A DNA stretch of 64,000 nt from Cylicocyclus nassatus (taxonomy: Eukaryota; Nematoda; Chromadorea; Rhabditida; Strongylidae), in contig CATQJL010000112.1 of assembly GCA_958299035.1 (NCBI GenBank), forward strand, positions 84,896,636 through 84,960,635, written 5' to 3'. The position numbers and the translations under genes were made by a program. Below the pieces are notes generated by a model. That model was not told the origin of the DNA and made no database searches. It was given only the letters and a program-made list of their open reading frames with translations. Below are positions 1 through 12,720 of this stretch, in pieces (the stretch's first letter is position 1; the number at the start of each line of letters is the position of its first letter).

Positions 1-1689
1 CCTGAACAGCAAATCTGCTCTTAAGTAGATTAAACAATGAGGACCACTAACCTGGACACCATATTTGCCCATTACGCTATGGATACCCTCAACAGCAACA
101 AAGGCTTGCGTGTACATGGCTCGCAATGGGACAAGCATATGCCAATCTGAGCCGCCCTGAAATGATCGGATGCAGCAAGCATAAACGGCACTGCCTCACA
201 AATAATTGTGGGATTCCAAAAAACAAGGATTGGAAAAAAGTCAATAAACATGAGGAAGCTCACCTGCTCAATATCTCTCACACCGTACACCGTTGATTGA
301 AGAGCAAATTTTCCTTTTCCAGCAATTCGCACAACAGAATTGAATAAGTCCAAGTTCGGTAACTGACCATTCAGATTATTTAGTTCAATGCGTAAAACTG
401 GATCTTTGGCTCGTGTATTCTGACTCTGATATTCATACTTTGGACATTAACTACAAAAGGCTGCAAATTTTGTGCTACCTTCATGACAACTCCACCAATC
501 ATCACTCCTCCTACCGCGGACAGTGGTTCACCACGTAGAGCATTTCCCTCGACTAAGTGGTATTCGGAAAGCCAAGCATCCATGCCTGCTGCACCTCCGT
601 CAACAAACACAAAGAAGAGATCTCGTGCCCAATACACTTGTTCTAGAAAGAACTTTGAAAGCAAGAAGTGATGCAATAAAATGCAAAGTTCAAATCCAAA
701 AGGCAGAAAGAGCATACGCCGGGCAAATGCAGCGTAGGCCATTGTCATTGCCAAAGCTTCTCTCTGGGTCAGATCAACAGCAAACAGCATCGCCTCAACT
801 CCGGTTGCTCGAGTAGCGCGCAATACAGCATACACATTGGTGCCAGAGGCATTCTGTAATTCGTGAGCTTTCGCACACGGTTCATTTGAAAAATGCTCTT
901 CTCATAAGCTTTTGCGACCCGAAAACCAAGCAATAATTTAAAAGCAGCTGGCAATCTCAAACGAGTTAACAAGAGGTTAACAGGATCACACTGTAAATAT
1001 GCTGGAACCTGCGGTGCCTCTCACCTTGTCAAACCTCTAGAATTTTGTTCAAAAAAAGCAGATTACTGTATGACCGTGTGACTCGAAAATATAAAACTCT
1101 TACCGACAGCTTTACAGTTGACCACCAGCGCTGCTTGTGGCACTGGAGACCTACTTCTTCCATGCATTTGCAAATGTAGTCCTGCTTGTATCTGGAAAAC
1201 GTTGAAGACGTACTTATCTCATATTTTCTCATATACACAGTTCATAAACTGTTTATCCATCATTTCTGAACACAGTGTCTTTGAGGCCATTCAAAAAAGA
1301 TAGAGGATATAATGCTCGAATCACTAACTTCACATTTTCCTTGAGCCCTTGCAGGTATTCTATAGCTAAGCCATCTTTGTCAAATCGTTCCGTGACCAAT
1401 CCAGGCATTAGAGCATGTTCACTCACTCTAAAAAGGTTGAAAAATAACTAAGCGCTTAAAACATCGACCACTTTTCAACCCAAATTCATGAAGCCCCAAA
1501 CAAGCCATGTCATTGGTTATCTTCGTTATCATAAGCGAACCTTGTGTGTTCAGAGTTTCTGTAGTCCAAGATGAATGAGGCGTAGTACAATGCAGCGGCG
1601 TACGATATCAAGCCGAAGAGACCAGGCCGATCCAGTATCCGCTGGAGCACACGATGCCTCTGACCCGAGGATGTCACCAGTGACCTCAT
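1..1689 (-). CDS. GPAA1: GPI transamidase component GPAA1 (Gaa1), 3' end outside window
   Basis: GPAA1 is a multi-pass ER membrane subunit of the GPI transamidase, which attaches GPI anchors to the C termini of secretory proteins. Exons read on the minus strand are 1541-1689, 1329-1427, 1104-1191, possibly a 12-nt microexon 1025-1036, 718-895, 479-642, 264-425 and 52-156; the frame closes across all of them. The start at 1689 is an ATG right behind a possible acceptor (CTAG), and a hydrophobic segment (LFGLISYAAALYYASFIL) follows near residue 25, matching the N-terminal membrane anchor of the family. Landmarks are VSEHALMPG, CMEEVGLQCH, SGTNVYAVLRATRA, QVYWARDLFF and LNGQLPNLDLFNS, all closely matching human GPAA1 in order. 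The C-terminal membrane half lies beyond base 1. The intron 426-478 is only 53 nt with a weak acceptor, and the acceptor before 895 is also weak, so those borders are less certain than the gene identity. Confidence 0.9.
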
Positions 1690-2365
1690 CTAGTTACGAA
1701 GTTCATTTAAAAAATATTGATTCGTTATTTAGTTCATGGATGTGGAAAGGGATCCAGATATCAGTGATGCGCCTGTTGTCTGCCGAGCAGATAATAGCAG
1801 GCGTTTCAATAAATGCCCAAGGCCCGTGATAGAATCAGTTAATTGACCAGATATCGCTACGCTGATTATTTCTCGCTAGCATTTTTTCTTTTACGTCATA
1901 CAAAATCACACATGTCGGACAAATGGTGCAGATTAGCTTACTGTTTTCTAGATATCTTCTCTAAGAATTACTCCAGCTTGAATCAAATTCACAGATAAGG
2001 AACGCGTTTATAACAAACCATCACATTTACTTTACAATCATGACCAGAAACGACAATATAACAAACGGATAAATCCTTACAACCCGTCAAATTTGTGAAA
2101 ATCTTTGATTTAATTACTGGACAATCATAAGCTAAAGATCGAAGTAAGTCCCTGCAGCCGCCAATTTAAGTCATGGCTACAAGAGATACGATTGGCACTC
2201 TCGAAGCAAGTTAAGAAATATATTCGCCAAAGATGGAAAAAAACTTGAAGCAGAAGCTGAACCGTTATGATTTAAGAAGACAAAAAATAGCGTTCTTCAT
2301 AACAAAGGCAAAAATTAAGTCTTTACTATCATATGTTCAGTCCAATGATACTCGTTCTCAAATGA
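1690..2365. other. intergenic, GPAA1 upstream region
   Basis: This is the 676-bp space between the GPAA1 start and the stop of the upstream DHHC gene on the same strand. I see no coding exon, repeat or RNA gene here. It must hold the 3' end of the DHHC transcript and the 5' region of GPAA1. The distance is longer than typical nematode operon spacing of about 100 bp, so co-transcription is not supported. Confidence 0.4.
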
Positions 2366-3898
2366 CTAAACTGAATACTCAAATGCTGGCTTGCTAACGT
2401 ACGGTTCCACTAAAGGATTCAACCATCGTATCGAGCAAGGTCCACCAAACACCGACTGCATATTCTTCTTCCACGATTTCACTTTATGACGATCCTCACT
2501 TCCACTAAAAAACTTAGCATGATCACGTAAAGTTATGGAGTCTCTATTATCTCGCATTGCATGGGGAGTGTAATAAACATAATCTAGGGAATCTTCTTGA
2601 GCAATAAGATCTAGGAAGTCATACACGTGTGACAAGGGAGATTTTAAGCTATTCGTAGGTGAAAAAAGGTCACGCGAATAATGAAAGAGATAAAGATTAT
2701 ACTTACCGCTTGAGTGATTCGATTGCAGTTTCGTCACTGCAAATTGCTGATAGCTGCGTACCAAACATGACTGATGTGAATATGGCAAACAGAATAGCCT
2801 CGAACATCAAAAAGATCTGGAATGTTCTTATCATCCATCACACTTTCATTTTGCAAATCAAACACTTGAATTCAAAATGCCCGTCCCAGATTCTTGGATC
2901 GGTATGTTACTCCATGACTCACCAACATCAGCGTTGTGCCTGGTGGACCGAGATTACTGCAGCTGTGCCATTCTTTTCCAACACAAAGCACAAATTGCCA
3001 GATACCCCAGTAAAGCGCATGAAATGACAGCAAAGCGATGTACATCTGCATAGTCAAAAATAGATTCAACAAAAGAAACGTGATGATACTGCAGCAATTC
3101 TCACCGTGAACAGCACAAAATACTTTTGATTCGCCTCGCCCACGCAATTATTAACCCATGGGCAGTGATGGTCCATTCGACGAATGCATCGATCGCACAC
3201 AGAACAGTGATGTGCCCGATCAGGTTTGATACTGCAGCATTTCTGACATTTGTAGATGACCTGAAAATGATGAAGATGATGGATGCGAAAAACACCCTTG
3301 TGAATCAAGTTTGGTTAGATAGGCCCAAAAAGATGAAGATGAAATGATTGTACGGCAGAATAACTCGTGACTAACCTTGAACTCCTCTGCAGCTTGTAGT
3401 CGCTCTATGTGTTCTTCAGTAGCGTTGCCCTTAGGTACGGATCCAGGATCAGTAAGCATCGTCTTAAACAGCTCATCTTTCTCAAAAACTCGAAAATTGT
3501 AAACAAAGTCGCTCACTTTTGCATGACTTAGAAGTGCCAACACGGTTAGCATCTCAAATAACAGAAAATTCAACGCAGTATGTAGCCAGTGCTCTTCGAA
3601 TGAGTGTAGCAACACAAGGAAGACCACAAACTGACTGTACAATATTAGAAGCCTAAAAGACTGATTATATCTCGCTATCATTGCGGTTTATAAGCAAGAC
3701 ACTTCTCAAACAATTTGTTTGATAGAATGAAGAAAGTGAAAACAGCGCTTCAAAACAAGTCCCTACAACTTGTCAAAAAGTACAAAGATAAAGGATTATA
3801 GCGAAGTCTTACCATGTGATCACAGCGCATACAATGCCGCAAGGATCGCCAACACACCACTTCCGGCCACAGCATTGCGTCTTCTCTTTGGCGGCCAT
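2366..3898 (-). CDS. DHHC palmitoyltransferase, ZDHHC3/ZDHHC7 (GODZ) type
   Basis: This is a protein S-acyltransferase of Golgi or endomembranes that palmitoylates cysteines of client proteins. Seven exons close in frame: 3813-3898, 3517-3652, 3376-3462, 3105-3260, 2923-3045, 2707-2816 and 2366-2504, giving 278 residues, close to human ZDHHC3 (about 300). The start is an ATG in a GCCATGG context with an in-frame stop upstream. In order it shows two membrane segments, [17 protein letters not shown], the cysteine-rich domain ([17 protein letters not shown]) with the catalytic [13 protein letters not shown], two more membrane segments and [20 protein letters not shown]. The final exon ends [17 protein letters not shown]. 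All zinc-binding Cys/His residues and the catalytic Cys are present. The family's usual TTxE position reads SDETAIE. C. elegans carries an orthologue (recalled as dhhc-3) beside the same neighbours. Confidence 0.95.
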
Positions 3899-5601
3899 GG
3901 CAACGGGCAAATAGTGTCGCTACTGACTCATGGCATTGCTAGCATCGACCAACCTGGAAGGGTGAAGCAGGATGAATGAGAAACAATGTACTGAATTTGC
4001 AAATTTGCAACCAGCATTCAAAGGTGAAAGAAAAAGTCATACATAAAACAATCATCGCGGAAGAAAAGTAGATAACAAAAACGAGCAATTAAAACCAAAG
4101 TGTGGTAATTCAGCTACAGCAGAAAATGAACGTAGAAACTAAAAGCAGTGCAGAACAGCCGAGTAAAAAAAACGCTATATATGGGGCGGACATTCAGAGT
4201 GACCGAAAAGAGCAGCAAGCACTGAGCACTCAAATGTGAACAGTGAACAGATGGCACATCGAATGTTGACGATGCAATATGAAATTTAAACAGACAATAT
4301 ATGTTGTTGAGTCTCACCTAATGCGAAGCCTTTTGAATCTGACTGGTGTTAGACACGCATGACTAGCACGTAAAACAGCTCTGTTCAAAGTTCCACCCTG
4401 GCACGAAATTGCTATAACTTGATTGATTCAGTAAAAAGCGCCAAATTGTTGTAAAGAATTTACGTGTGTTGTCTTCGACCTGAGCATATTCGATCTTGCA
4501 AATGGGTTACTGCAAAAAATAAAACTCATTTACGGTCAAGGATTTTCATGAAAAATCCAGAGATAGAAATACCCTACGTCAATGTCCATCATAAGGGAAT
4601 AAAACAGAGCATTACTCCGCCTCTGCACCCAAAATGAGGAATAAATTTGCCTAGAGGGAGCATTGGCGCACGCAGGAAGTCCGCATGCGTTAAAAAAAAC
4701 CACAGACATTAAGAATTTATAAGAGCATAAGGGAAAACCTGGCAAGCAGCTGTCACAAGTGCAAGTGCCTACAATCTAATTTCATGAGTGCTTTCCGGGA
4801 AAAGCATTATCGAAGGACACCAGCACTCAAGGAACTTCTGGCACAGTAATGCGGAATCGATATTAGTGAATAATACCTATGTGCGGAGAGCATCAAAATG
4901 CATTTGTCACGTGTAGATGAACAAAAACGCTACTGATAAAAGATTTCGACTTTCAGACCGCGTATTCAAATGATCGCAAAAGCTATCACAACTTTTGGAA
5001 GTTGAAAGAGATGCAATCCTGCATGCAAAAATGTTTTTATTATTAAATTTCAAGCAACAACCCGTTTTAATCAAGCAACAACCCGTTTCAATTATAGAAG
5101 CGTTACAGGAAATAGACAAAACTGATACGCACACCCATTTGATACCAGAAGGAGATCGACTTATAACAGCAACAAAAACACAGAGAGAGTCTCCGCCTTT
5201 TTCACCAGTGTTTTGAGATCAAAAAATGCAGATAGAAATGTATAACTGGCATATTCTAACGCTGCCTGACAACAAGAGCCGCGGAAGTTTTTCCTCTTCG
5301 AGGACGGTAGATTGGGACACTGTTTTTTTGATAACTACTGCAAAGTGTTCATTAATACAGGCCTTTCATGTACTAGATAGGTTCAATTTGATTTTTATAG
5401 ATTTTTTATCCAGCACTGGCAAAATCTTTTGTGAGCTCGTGAATAACCTATCTCTACATAAACATTATCTGGAAAAAATCGAGGGGTAAGTGCGGGGAGG
5501 AAGCGGCAAGTATAAGTATGTCGGCTTCCAGATTCGAGTGCTAGCGAGCTGCGAACTTCCCTGATTATAAGGATAAACATAACGAGAGAGTACGAAGAAC
5601 A

Positions 5602-6150
5602 ATGCTGCAACATGGAGATTTAACAAGTTTATCCTTAAGGAAAATCCGCAATCCCCACACGAATGTGGGAGCCGACGTAAGAGATTCCACGCAAGGATGT
5701 TCACTAAAAGTTTTCTGGAATTCAACAAGCGCAAAACTTATTCAGATACTTCCCATTTCCGCAAAAAGTTGCTCGATAAGCAATTATGAGCTGTGCCACC
5801 TTGAAACAGGGAAAGAAGTTTGCGAACGGAAAAATGCTCACAAACTCTTGCTTGGTTCTGAGCATGTGAAACAGGATGCAGTCTTGGCGACAAACCCAAG
5901 CAGCCCGATAAAATTTGGTACGTAGTTTCTAGAAAAGTCTACAGAAACTGAAAAATGCTCTGAAAACGGTGACCACCTAAGGATATGCAAGTGCTCAAAA
6001 CAATACTGCAGAGCATCCTCTTCGCAGCACCACAATGCTGTCGAATCTTCAAGAAAAAATCCAAGGAATTCACAAAATTGCACGGAAAAAGTAGGATGCT
6101 GTGCGCACCTGTTACATCACAACAACCAGATAACATCTCATCCATTCTAA
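5602..6150 (+). pseudogene. cysteine-rich reading frame with one internal stop; unrecognised
   Basis: One frame stays open for about 180 codons except for a single TAG at 5923-5925. The first part contains CSISNYELCHLETGKEVC; the second contains KCSENGDHLRICKCSKQYC and, 26 residues further on, NCTEKVGCC, before a TAA at 6148-6150. The spaced cysteines resemble an extracellular disulfide-rich domain, but I do not recognise the family. The stop lies inside GTACGTAGTTTCTAG, which looks like an intron but is only 15 nt, too short for known nematode introns. It may be a decayed gene, two exons with borders I misjudge, or chance. Codon composition was not computed. Confidence 0.25.
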
Positions 6151-7276
6151 GAAAGAAACAAGAAACAACCGCTTGGCGTGCATTGTCTAATTACGCTTGA
6201 ACGTTTTCTTCCTACAAAATAATGATTAATGTTTACGAGATAGGTTACAAGTTCACGTTCAAACTTGTGTAAAAATGTGTGCAAAGTGTCACGAGCTTCT
6301 CAAACTCAGACAAGCTGATTAATGATGGCGTTAATGAGTAACTTGTACTGCTCCAAGAATGCATGCAACAAAGTCAAGAAAGAAACGTGACGCAGGCAGG
6401 CGCGCAGCGGTCATCTATCGCAGGACACGTTCTTCAATAGCTTTTTATATGAAAGCATTGTGACACGCAGTATGTTTTAATGATGCCATTACATGCATGT
6501 GTGAAAAGACTCTTTTTTGTACGTAATTAACTTCAAATAACAAAGGATTTTGCAGGCTATTCGAAAGCAGTTTTAAGACATGCAGAGGAATTTTCTTAAG
6601 AGACTCTAGAAGAATCCTAATTGTGTTTGGAATGCGAGCTCGTTTCGGCAGAACGAATAAAAACTAAAACACCCGTCAGCGCAGTCAATAGCACACGAGC
6701 ATTCTAAGCGCAATGACGTCAAGAAAGCTTTCATGAAATGTGAAATCAAAAGTTGACGTGCCTGCAGGCCTTTCCGAATGGCAGCTGCCCTCGCTATAGG
6801 TGGGTAGTTAGGGAGGAAAGGGGGCGGTCAACGACTTCGACAAAGCATATAGATATCAAGAAGAGTTGAAAGCAGGGTGTCTTTGTACGAAGAACTGAGA
6901 TACGGGAAGGAGGGGGAGGGGACAAACTCGTATGAACTAATGAACACCAAATCAGTGCTTTTTTCTCTCATTCACGACACACCAGCATACGACAACAGAA
7001 ATATCTGAATGTAACTTATCGCAGGTATTGCTAGCAAAGTCTGTAGCAGGAACAACAGAGGCTGATTCTTTTTTGATTCTGCAAGAAAAAGATTGAAAAC
7101 AAAAAGGAAAACAAAAAAAAACATAAAAGGAAGGAGTAAAATCGCTGGCTATATTTCTGTTCCACTAAACCACCGCTGCACATGTGCTTCCCGAATCTCG
7201 TAGTCTGGAGGATGAATGCTAAGCATCGTCAATTCGTTGATCTGGTCAACGAATCGACTATACATACTCCGACCAA

Positions 7277-7506
7277 AGCACGAACACACTTTGCGTACCT
7301 CTGATTAACAAGTTCATAAGTACCTACGTTCTAACGCATTCCGGTAAATTACTATTAGAATTTCATGAGAAAACATGTTCCACCTCATATTTTTTGACGA
7401 GCCGTACGTGTGTATACCGAATTTTTAATAGTAAATCATCCGTTTCGAATGCGTTAGAATGCACTTATGAACTTGTTAATCCGAAGCACGCAAAGCGTGC
7501 TCGTGT
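7277..7506. repeat. foldback (inverted-repeat) element
   Basis: The left arm from AGCACGAACACACTTTGCG to TAAATTACTATTAG pairs with the right arm from TAATAGTAAATCATC to CACGCAAAGCGTGCTCGTG, about 80 bp each, with a loop of roughly 65 bp. A partial relative lies at about 15608-15720 (GAGCACGCTTTGCGTAC, TAACAAGTT, GGTAAATTACTGTTGG). There is no coding capacity, so it is read as a non-autonomous mobile element. Confidence 0.6.
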
Positions 7507-9288
7507 CTTTAGTTACAAAATGAGATATATTTGCCGAGTTCAACTGCCAATTCGCCAGTTGTGTCCACGCCAAGGCTAATGAAACAATGCCAAAAATTTG
7601 AATCTTCTGCGTTTCACAACTTTCATTCTGTTTCGTTCTCATGAAAATAAGCGTAACATTATACTGGCTTCCAACGATCAATGCTTTGGCCGTTGTTGTG
7701 CATTGTAGAATGCATGCACATGATGGAATAAAGTACATTCGCTAAAGCGATTATTTTTTCGAACATATTATGTTCGCGAATTCAGTCGACCATTCCCAGC
7801 AGATTAAGAACGTATACGTCTCTCTGGCACTTTTTGCTGTCTTCTGTTTTCGTATATCAAATTCCATTAGCCATATGCTACCCATCGGAAAGAAGAATGA
7901 CGCTAGCCTTTGGAGGCAGTGGCTCGGCAAAATGGACCTCTCAGATTGGTAGTTAGGTAACCTCCAGCCGCACCGTAGCCCCAATCCTACCTTTCAATTT
8001 ACGCGCTAAATGGTGAAAAGGTGCTTCTTCCACCAGTCGCACACTCGATGAGTAGGCGTCACTGGTAAGCCTTTCAAGTGCATCTTCCGGACCGCGCATA
8101 CTTAGGGGTCTACTTTAGCGCTATCAAAATCTGAAAAGATCCGTTTTGCCAGGCCACTGCGTAAGCGATTTTCCGGCTTCACTAGGCAAACCGTTCAAAT
8201 ATGTACGGCAAGTCTACATTCAAAGGCCAAAACCCTGCAAAAGCAACGCGAGCGAGCTGTGATCCTCTACCCTAACCCCGGCTACAAAAGCAAGTGACGT
8301 CGAAACGAAGGGGGTCGTCAAAAAATGAGTTGAATCGCCCCCGTGAACCACCTCATCAATTTTCTCGGCGCAAAGGAGAGCACTAGATTTGAGCAGGGCC
8401 TGATCCTAAGTGAGTGGTAACCTGATCAGATCAAAGCGTGACCATAGTTCATGGCATCCTCATGGGATTTTGACCCCGTTACCTCAAAAGTAAGATACTG
8501 CCTTCAAAGTACGCAGCCCTATATATTGGTTAGACTCCTTGTAACATCTGCGATTCTTTGAGGCTACGTGCAATGATGAATCAAGTGCCGAGCAAAACAT
8601 GTACTCCCTGTGAGATGAGCAGCTCGGTAAAAGAGAACATCCTAGTATATGTCGTTGGAACTTGCTGGGACTTCAAGATCTTTGACGGGCAACCACGACT
8701 TTGTAACCAGCTATTTTCTGCATTCTAACGATTGCGCACGTAGTTCCATTCATAGTCAAAGAGCACTTTTCTGCATGTCCGCACAACAACCATCAACAAT
8801 ACCCCCGACCAGCAGCAAGCGAAAAGAGTTGTTTACATACTGTTGTTGGACGACCACCACAACACTGTAAGTTCTTCACGATAACGGGCACGTACCAAAG
8901 CTTATTATTGACACTAACATATGTCCAGCAATTGTAAAATATCTTAAGCCTCCAATAACACTTGGATTCCAGGAATATAATCTTAGAAGAACGTCAGAAA
9001 GATATAGGTCGCAAGTCAGCGAAGGATACAATCCAAAAAGTTGACCAGACGACTAACTTGATGCGGGTGGTAGCCGCAAGCACACGCTCAACAATCGAAA
9101 GATAGTGAAAACCGATTCGCGTGGTTAACAATGAAAAACAAGGATTAAAAAAGAAGAGATGAACAGATTGATGTGTACAACTGTATGTCCATTTCTGAGG
9201 TCACAGTCACAGACTAATACACAATGAATTAGACAACAATTACAGATGTGAAGCAAGAGAGAACAACATGAAGGAATGGGCACGAAAC

Positions 9289-12060
9289 TCAAATCATGTC
9301 GGCGATATTCATCGGCATTTCGTCAATTTGGGTCGAGTAATACTGCTCAATATCGCGAAGAATGCGAACATCATCGTGCTTGACAAAATTGATCGCCACA
9401 CCCTGGAAAGAAAAAAGTTACTGAGAATAAGCTAAAAAAAGGAGCTGAATCACAGATTGTAACTGATCAGACACACTCTCTAGTACCAGAGAATCATCCT
9501 ACCTTTCTTCCGAAACGACCAGATCGACCGATACGATGGATGTACAGCTCACGATTGTTTGGCAAATCATAGTTGATGACCTGCAAATGCCTTTCTGCTT
9601 CCATTCTCGATTAGAAACTCATATGATATCGGACACGAGTATAAAAACCCCTTCCCCAGTTACCATGATTCAACCAGAATTGTGCACGATCAACTTTTTC
9701 CTAATAATGAGCAAATTTCAAAAGTGGACCAGCTGCAATCTAGCTAAGTGAAGAGAACCACAAGTTGAGAGCATTACTGGTGGTTGCCACGTAACCACTG
9801 GGATGTTTGTATGCTAAGATTCCGAAGAAGAAACACTTAACTGGCAACTGGAAGATTGAGAGATTTAGAAAAAAAGTAAACAATATGCTAGTGGAAGTCG
9901 TCCTAAGATTTACTGAAACATACAACTTTGACATACCAAAGAAACTTGTGGAACATCCAGACCGCGAGCCCATACATCAGTGGAGATAAGCACACGGCTG
10001 TTACCAGCTCGGAATTCCTGCAATAACAAAATTGCGCACGTACAATAATGAGCATTCCTTGTTCATCAACTGAATGCTATGGTGTTTCACTGGATATGAT
10101 ATAGTATACCAATTACCTTCATAATCTGTTCACGTTCCTTCTGCTCCATATCGCCATGCATCGACGACACAGTAAAGTTCGCCTCCTTCATTTTCTCGGC
10201 CAGCCAATCCACCTACAAACACATTTTTTCAGATATATATATATAAAAAGTTACAAAAGTATCACTTCCTCTTTGTAATCAAACCATACCTTTCTGCGAG
10301 TGTTGCAGAACAACACCGCCTGTGTGATGGTCAGGGTATCGTAAAGATCAACCAGCGTGTCGAATTTCCACTCTTCGCAGTCCACAGCAACAAAGAACTG
10401 TAAGTGGGAGGATGTATACGAAACTCAGGAGCATTTGTCTGAGCTGGGTCTGCAGACAATATCTTCCTAATTTCACCGTCGACTTTTTGAAAGTGCCGCC
10501 AAAACTACTGCGAAAATTATTAAAAAGATTTCTCCAAACGTGAAGTAAGTGTTACTGGCCGACTGTCTTCACCTAACGACAATTGCCAAGTCAATCGCTT
10601 CCCTTTATTCACATTCCTTGCTTACAACGAAGAAGACAAAGGCAGAAAAAATATGGAGGGAAGAGTTTGGTACTCAGCACACTCAGAAATACAAGAAAAG
10701 ATATTACCTCCGAAAAGCCGAAACGGCCAAACCCCTTTGACCGCTCTATCACTGCGTAAATTTACATACCTGCTTGATTCCTTCCAGTGTCAACTCATCA
10801 CGTTTGACCAGAATCCTGATAGGATCAGTCATGAACTTACTGGTCATTTCAAGGATCTCGTGTGGGAGAGTAGCAGAAAGCAGTACGACCTGAACATTGC
10901 CATCATCAACTCATAAGACAAACCTCTTCATAATTCTTTACCTGTGCACCGGGAGGCAGATATCTATAAATATCATACAGTTGCTCTTTAAAACCTTTGT
11001 TGAGCATTTCATCAGCTTCGTCAAGAACGAGTAACTTTATCGAACGTGTACGGAGATTACGACGACGAATCATGTCGAAGACACGTCCAGGTGTTCCAGA
11101 TACCTAAATTGAACGGTAGAGACTAGAACGCTCCAATGAGTCAAGAGGTGTGTGAAATACTCACAACATGCTGTCCATAGTCCAACTTTCTGATATCCTC
11201 TCCAATATTTGTGCCGCCAATGCAAGCATGACATTGCACATTCATGTAGTCTCCCAAAGCCAGCACAACCTGAAAGTAGATTTTATCGAATGCATCTTTA
11301 TTATCTGTCAAGATGCATAGAGCAAACTCCGCAAAAAAATTGTTTTTCTCCGGTTCAAGCGAAATAGAATATTACAAAACACACGACGTACACGACAATT
11401 TAAAAAAAACTACCTTTTGGATTTGTACGGCCAATTCACGAGTTGGTGACAAGATTAGAGCTTGACATTCTCTGAGATCTGTGTCAATAGACTGGAGTAC
11501 AGAAATAGAGAAAGTGGCCGTCTTTCCGGTACCTGAAGCAAATTGTTTTCGCGTGTTATGCCGCGGCAAACATCAACTACACTTACCAGATTGTGCTTGT
11601 GCAATGACATCACGCCCTTTCAGTATAGGCTTTATGGCACGCTGCTGGATAGCTGACGGTTTTTCAAAACCATAAGAGTAAATACCACGCAGAAGCGGTT
11701 CTCTGAAAAAAAAAGTGATGAGACATGATGCCATCAAAGAATTTTGCTTCTCAGATGATATTGTTACTTTCCACAACTTTCTGCATTGACTGTATTTTGT
11801 ATACAGTGGACTCAACTAGAATCTAGCTAACTCCCAAATTAAGAATCCGTACTCTTCGTATACTTTAAGCCCAAGACCAGCAACCCTTCTCTTCAGCAAG
11901 CGCATTGCAGATTGGATTTCAACGCTCTAATACAAATAACGTACCTCAATCCCATAGCATCGAATGTCGGAATCACTTCCACTTCCTCGGAGCTTTCAAA
12001 CTCCACCCCGGACAAATCCTCAGCGGTAGGCTCAATATTTCTTCTTTTCTTTCCTGACAT
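9289..12060 (-). CDS. EIF4A3: eIF4A3, DEAD-box RNA helicase of the exon junction complex
   Basis: This is an ATP-dependent RNA clamp that anchors the exon junction complex on spliced mRNA and feeds nonsense-mediated decay and localisation. Eleven exons close in frame: 11945-12060, 11587-11702, 11414-11532, 11165-11269, 10942-11103, 10770-10889, 10290-10397, 10117-10212, 9937-10017, 9503-9580 and 9289-9402, giving 404 residues against about 411 in human. Helicase motifs appear in order: the Q-motif region ([13 protein letters not shown]), Walker A AQAQSGTGKT, PTREL, GG and [15 protein letters not shown], and [13 protein letters not shown]. The C terminus is [15 protein letters not shown]. The short N terminus ([18 protein letters not shown]) and the residues [14 protein letters not shown] favour eIF4A3 over eIF4A1/2. 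Intron lengths run from 51 to 372 bp. It lies 660 bp downstream of the VAP gene on the same strand. Confidence 0.97.
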
Positions 12061-12720
12061 CTTTTAAGCTGATCCAGTAACTAAATGAAATGTAAACGTA
12101 GCATTACTCAGAGAACGAGAACGAAACAAAGTATGCGGGGTATATCCCAACAACAAAAACAGCGAACAAGTTCATCGCAAAACGCGAACTTCATATCATA
12201 AATAGAATTTCACATATATTACAAAACTGTCGAGAGCAGAAATACATAAGCAGGCGATTATTATTACACAAAAAAAGATGATAACAAAGATGTCACCGAT
12301 ACCCACAATTCTACATGACGACCATCAGACTCACATAGAACTACAGAGGAAAAGGTGCTGCACAAGTGTACCACCTAACACAGTCATAAAAAAATAAATC
12401 TTTCCTAAGATGATTTCTAATACCGGACGACAAAGTGGTGGTCAACCGGCGCATGCGGTTTGTGGTGTGTTCATGTGGGCTACACTCGAGATTTGTAAGA
12501 ACCTCCGTCGAACGTTCATGTACTCCCAAAATTCAGCATCAACCAAAGAAATGCCGAGTTGAGATGAAGAACAATTTCTTCCAAAGCGCAAGAAAACTAA
12601 GAAAGATAAGAGCAAGAAAGCGAAGTAAAACTAAAGGAGAGTGAAGCTATCGAAGGGTAAATAGGTATGGAAGAGATAAAAGGCAGGTCCGGGAATGTAG
12701 CTACATCGGAGACGAGCTTA
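12061..12720. other. intergenic between VAP and eIF4A3 genes
   Basis: This 660-bp spacer separates two genes on the same strand. Read on the minus strand, CATTTCATTTAG and a later ATCAG lie within 30 nt upstream of the eIF4A3 ATG and could be trans-splice acceptors. No exon, repeat or RNA gene is evident. The distance does not favour a classic tight operon. Confidence 0.4.

Larger units (their letters stand above)
3899..9288. other. 5.4-kb gene-poor stretch upstream of the DHHC gene
   Basis: No recognisable conserved gene is visible on either strand. The stretch holds AT-rich sequence, a purine-rich patch around 6800-7130, a cysteine-rich broken reading frame (5602-6150), a foldback element (7277-7506) and a degraded relative of a repeat seen near 54.4 kb (about 7905-8090). 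Promoter elements of the DHHC gene should lie near 3900-4300, but I cannot point to a specific site. Confidence 0.4.

Noticed and set aside
2659..3347. Plus-strand ORFs opposite the DHHC gene
   Set aside because: They are antisense shadows of exons whose frame, motifs and splice sites are clear on the minus strand.
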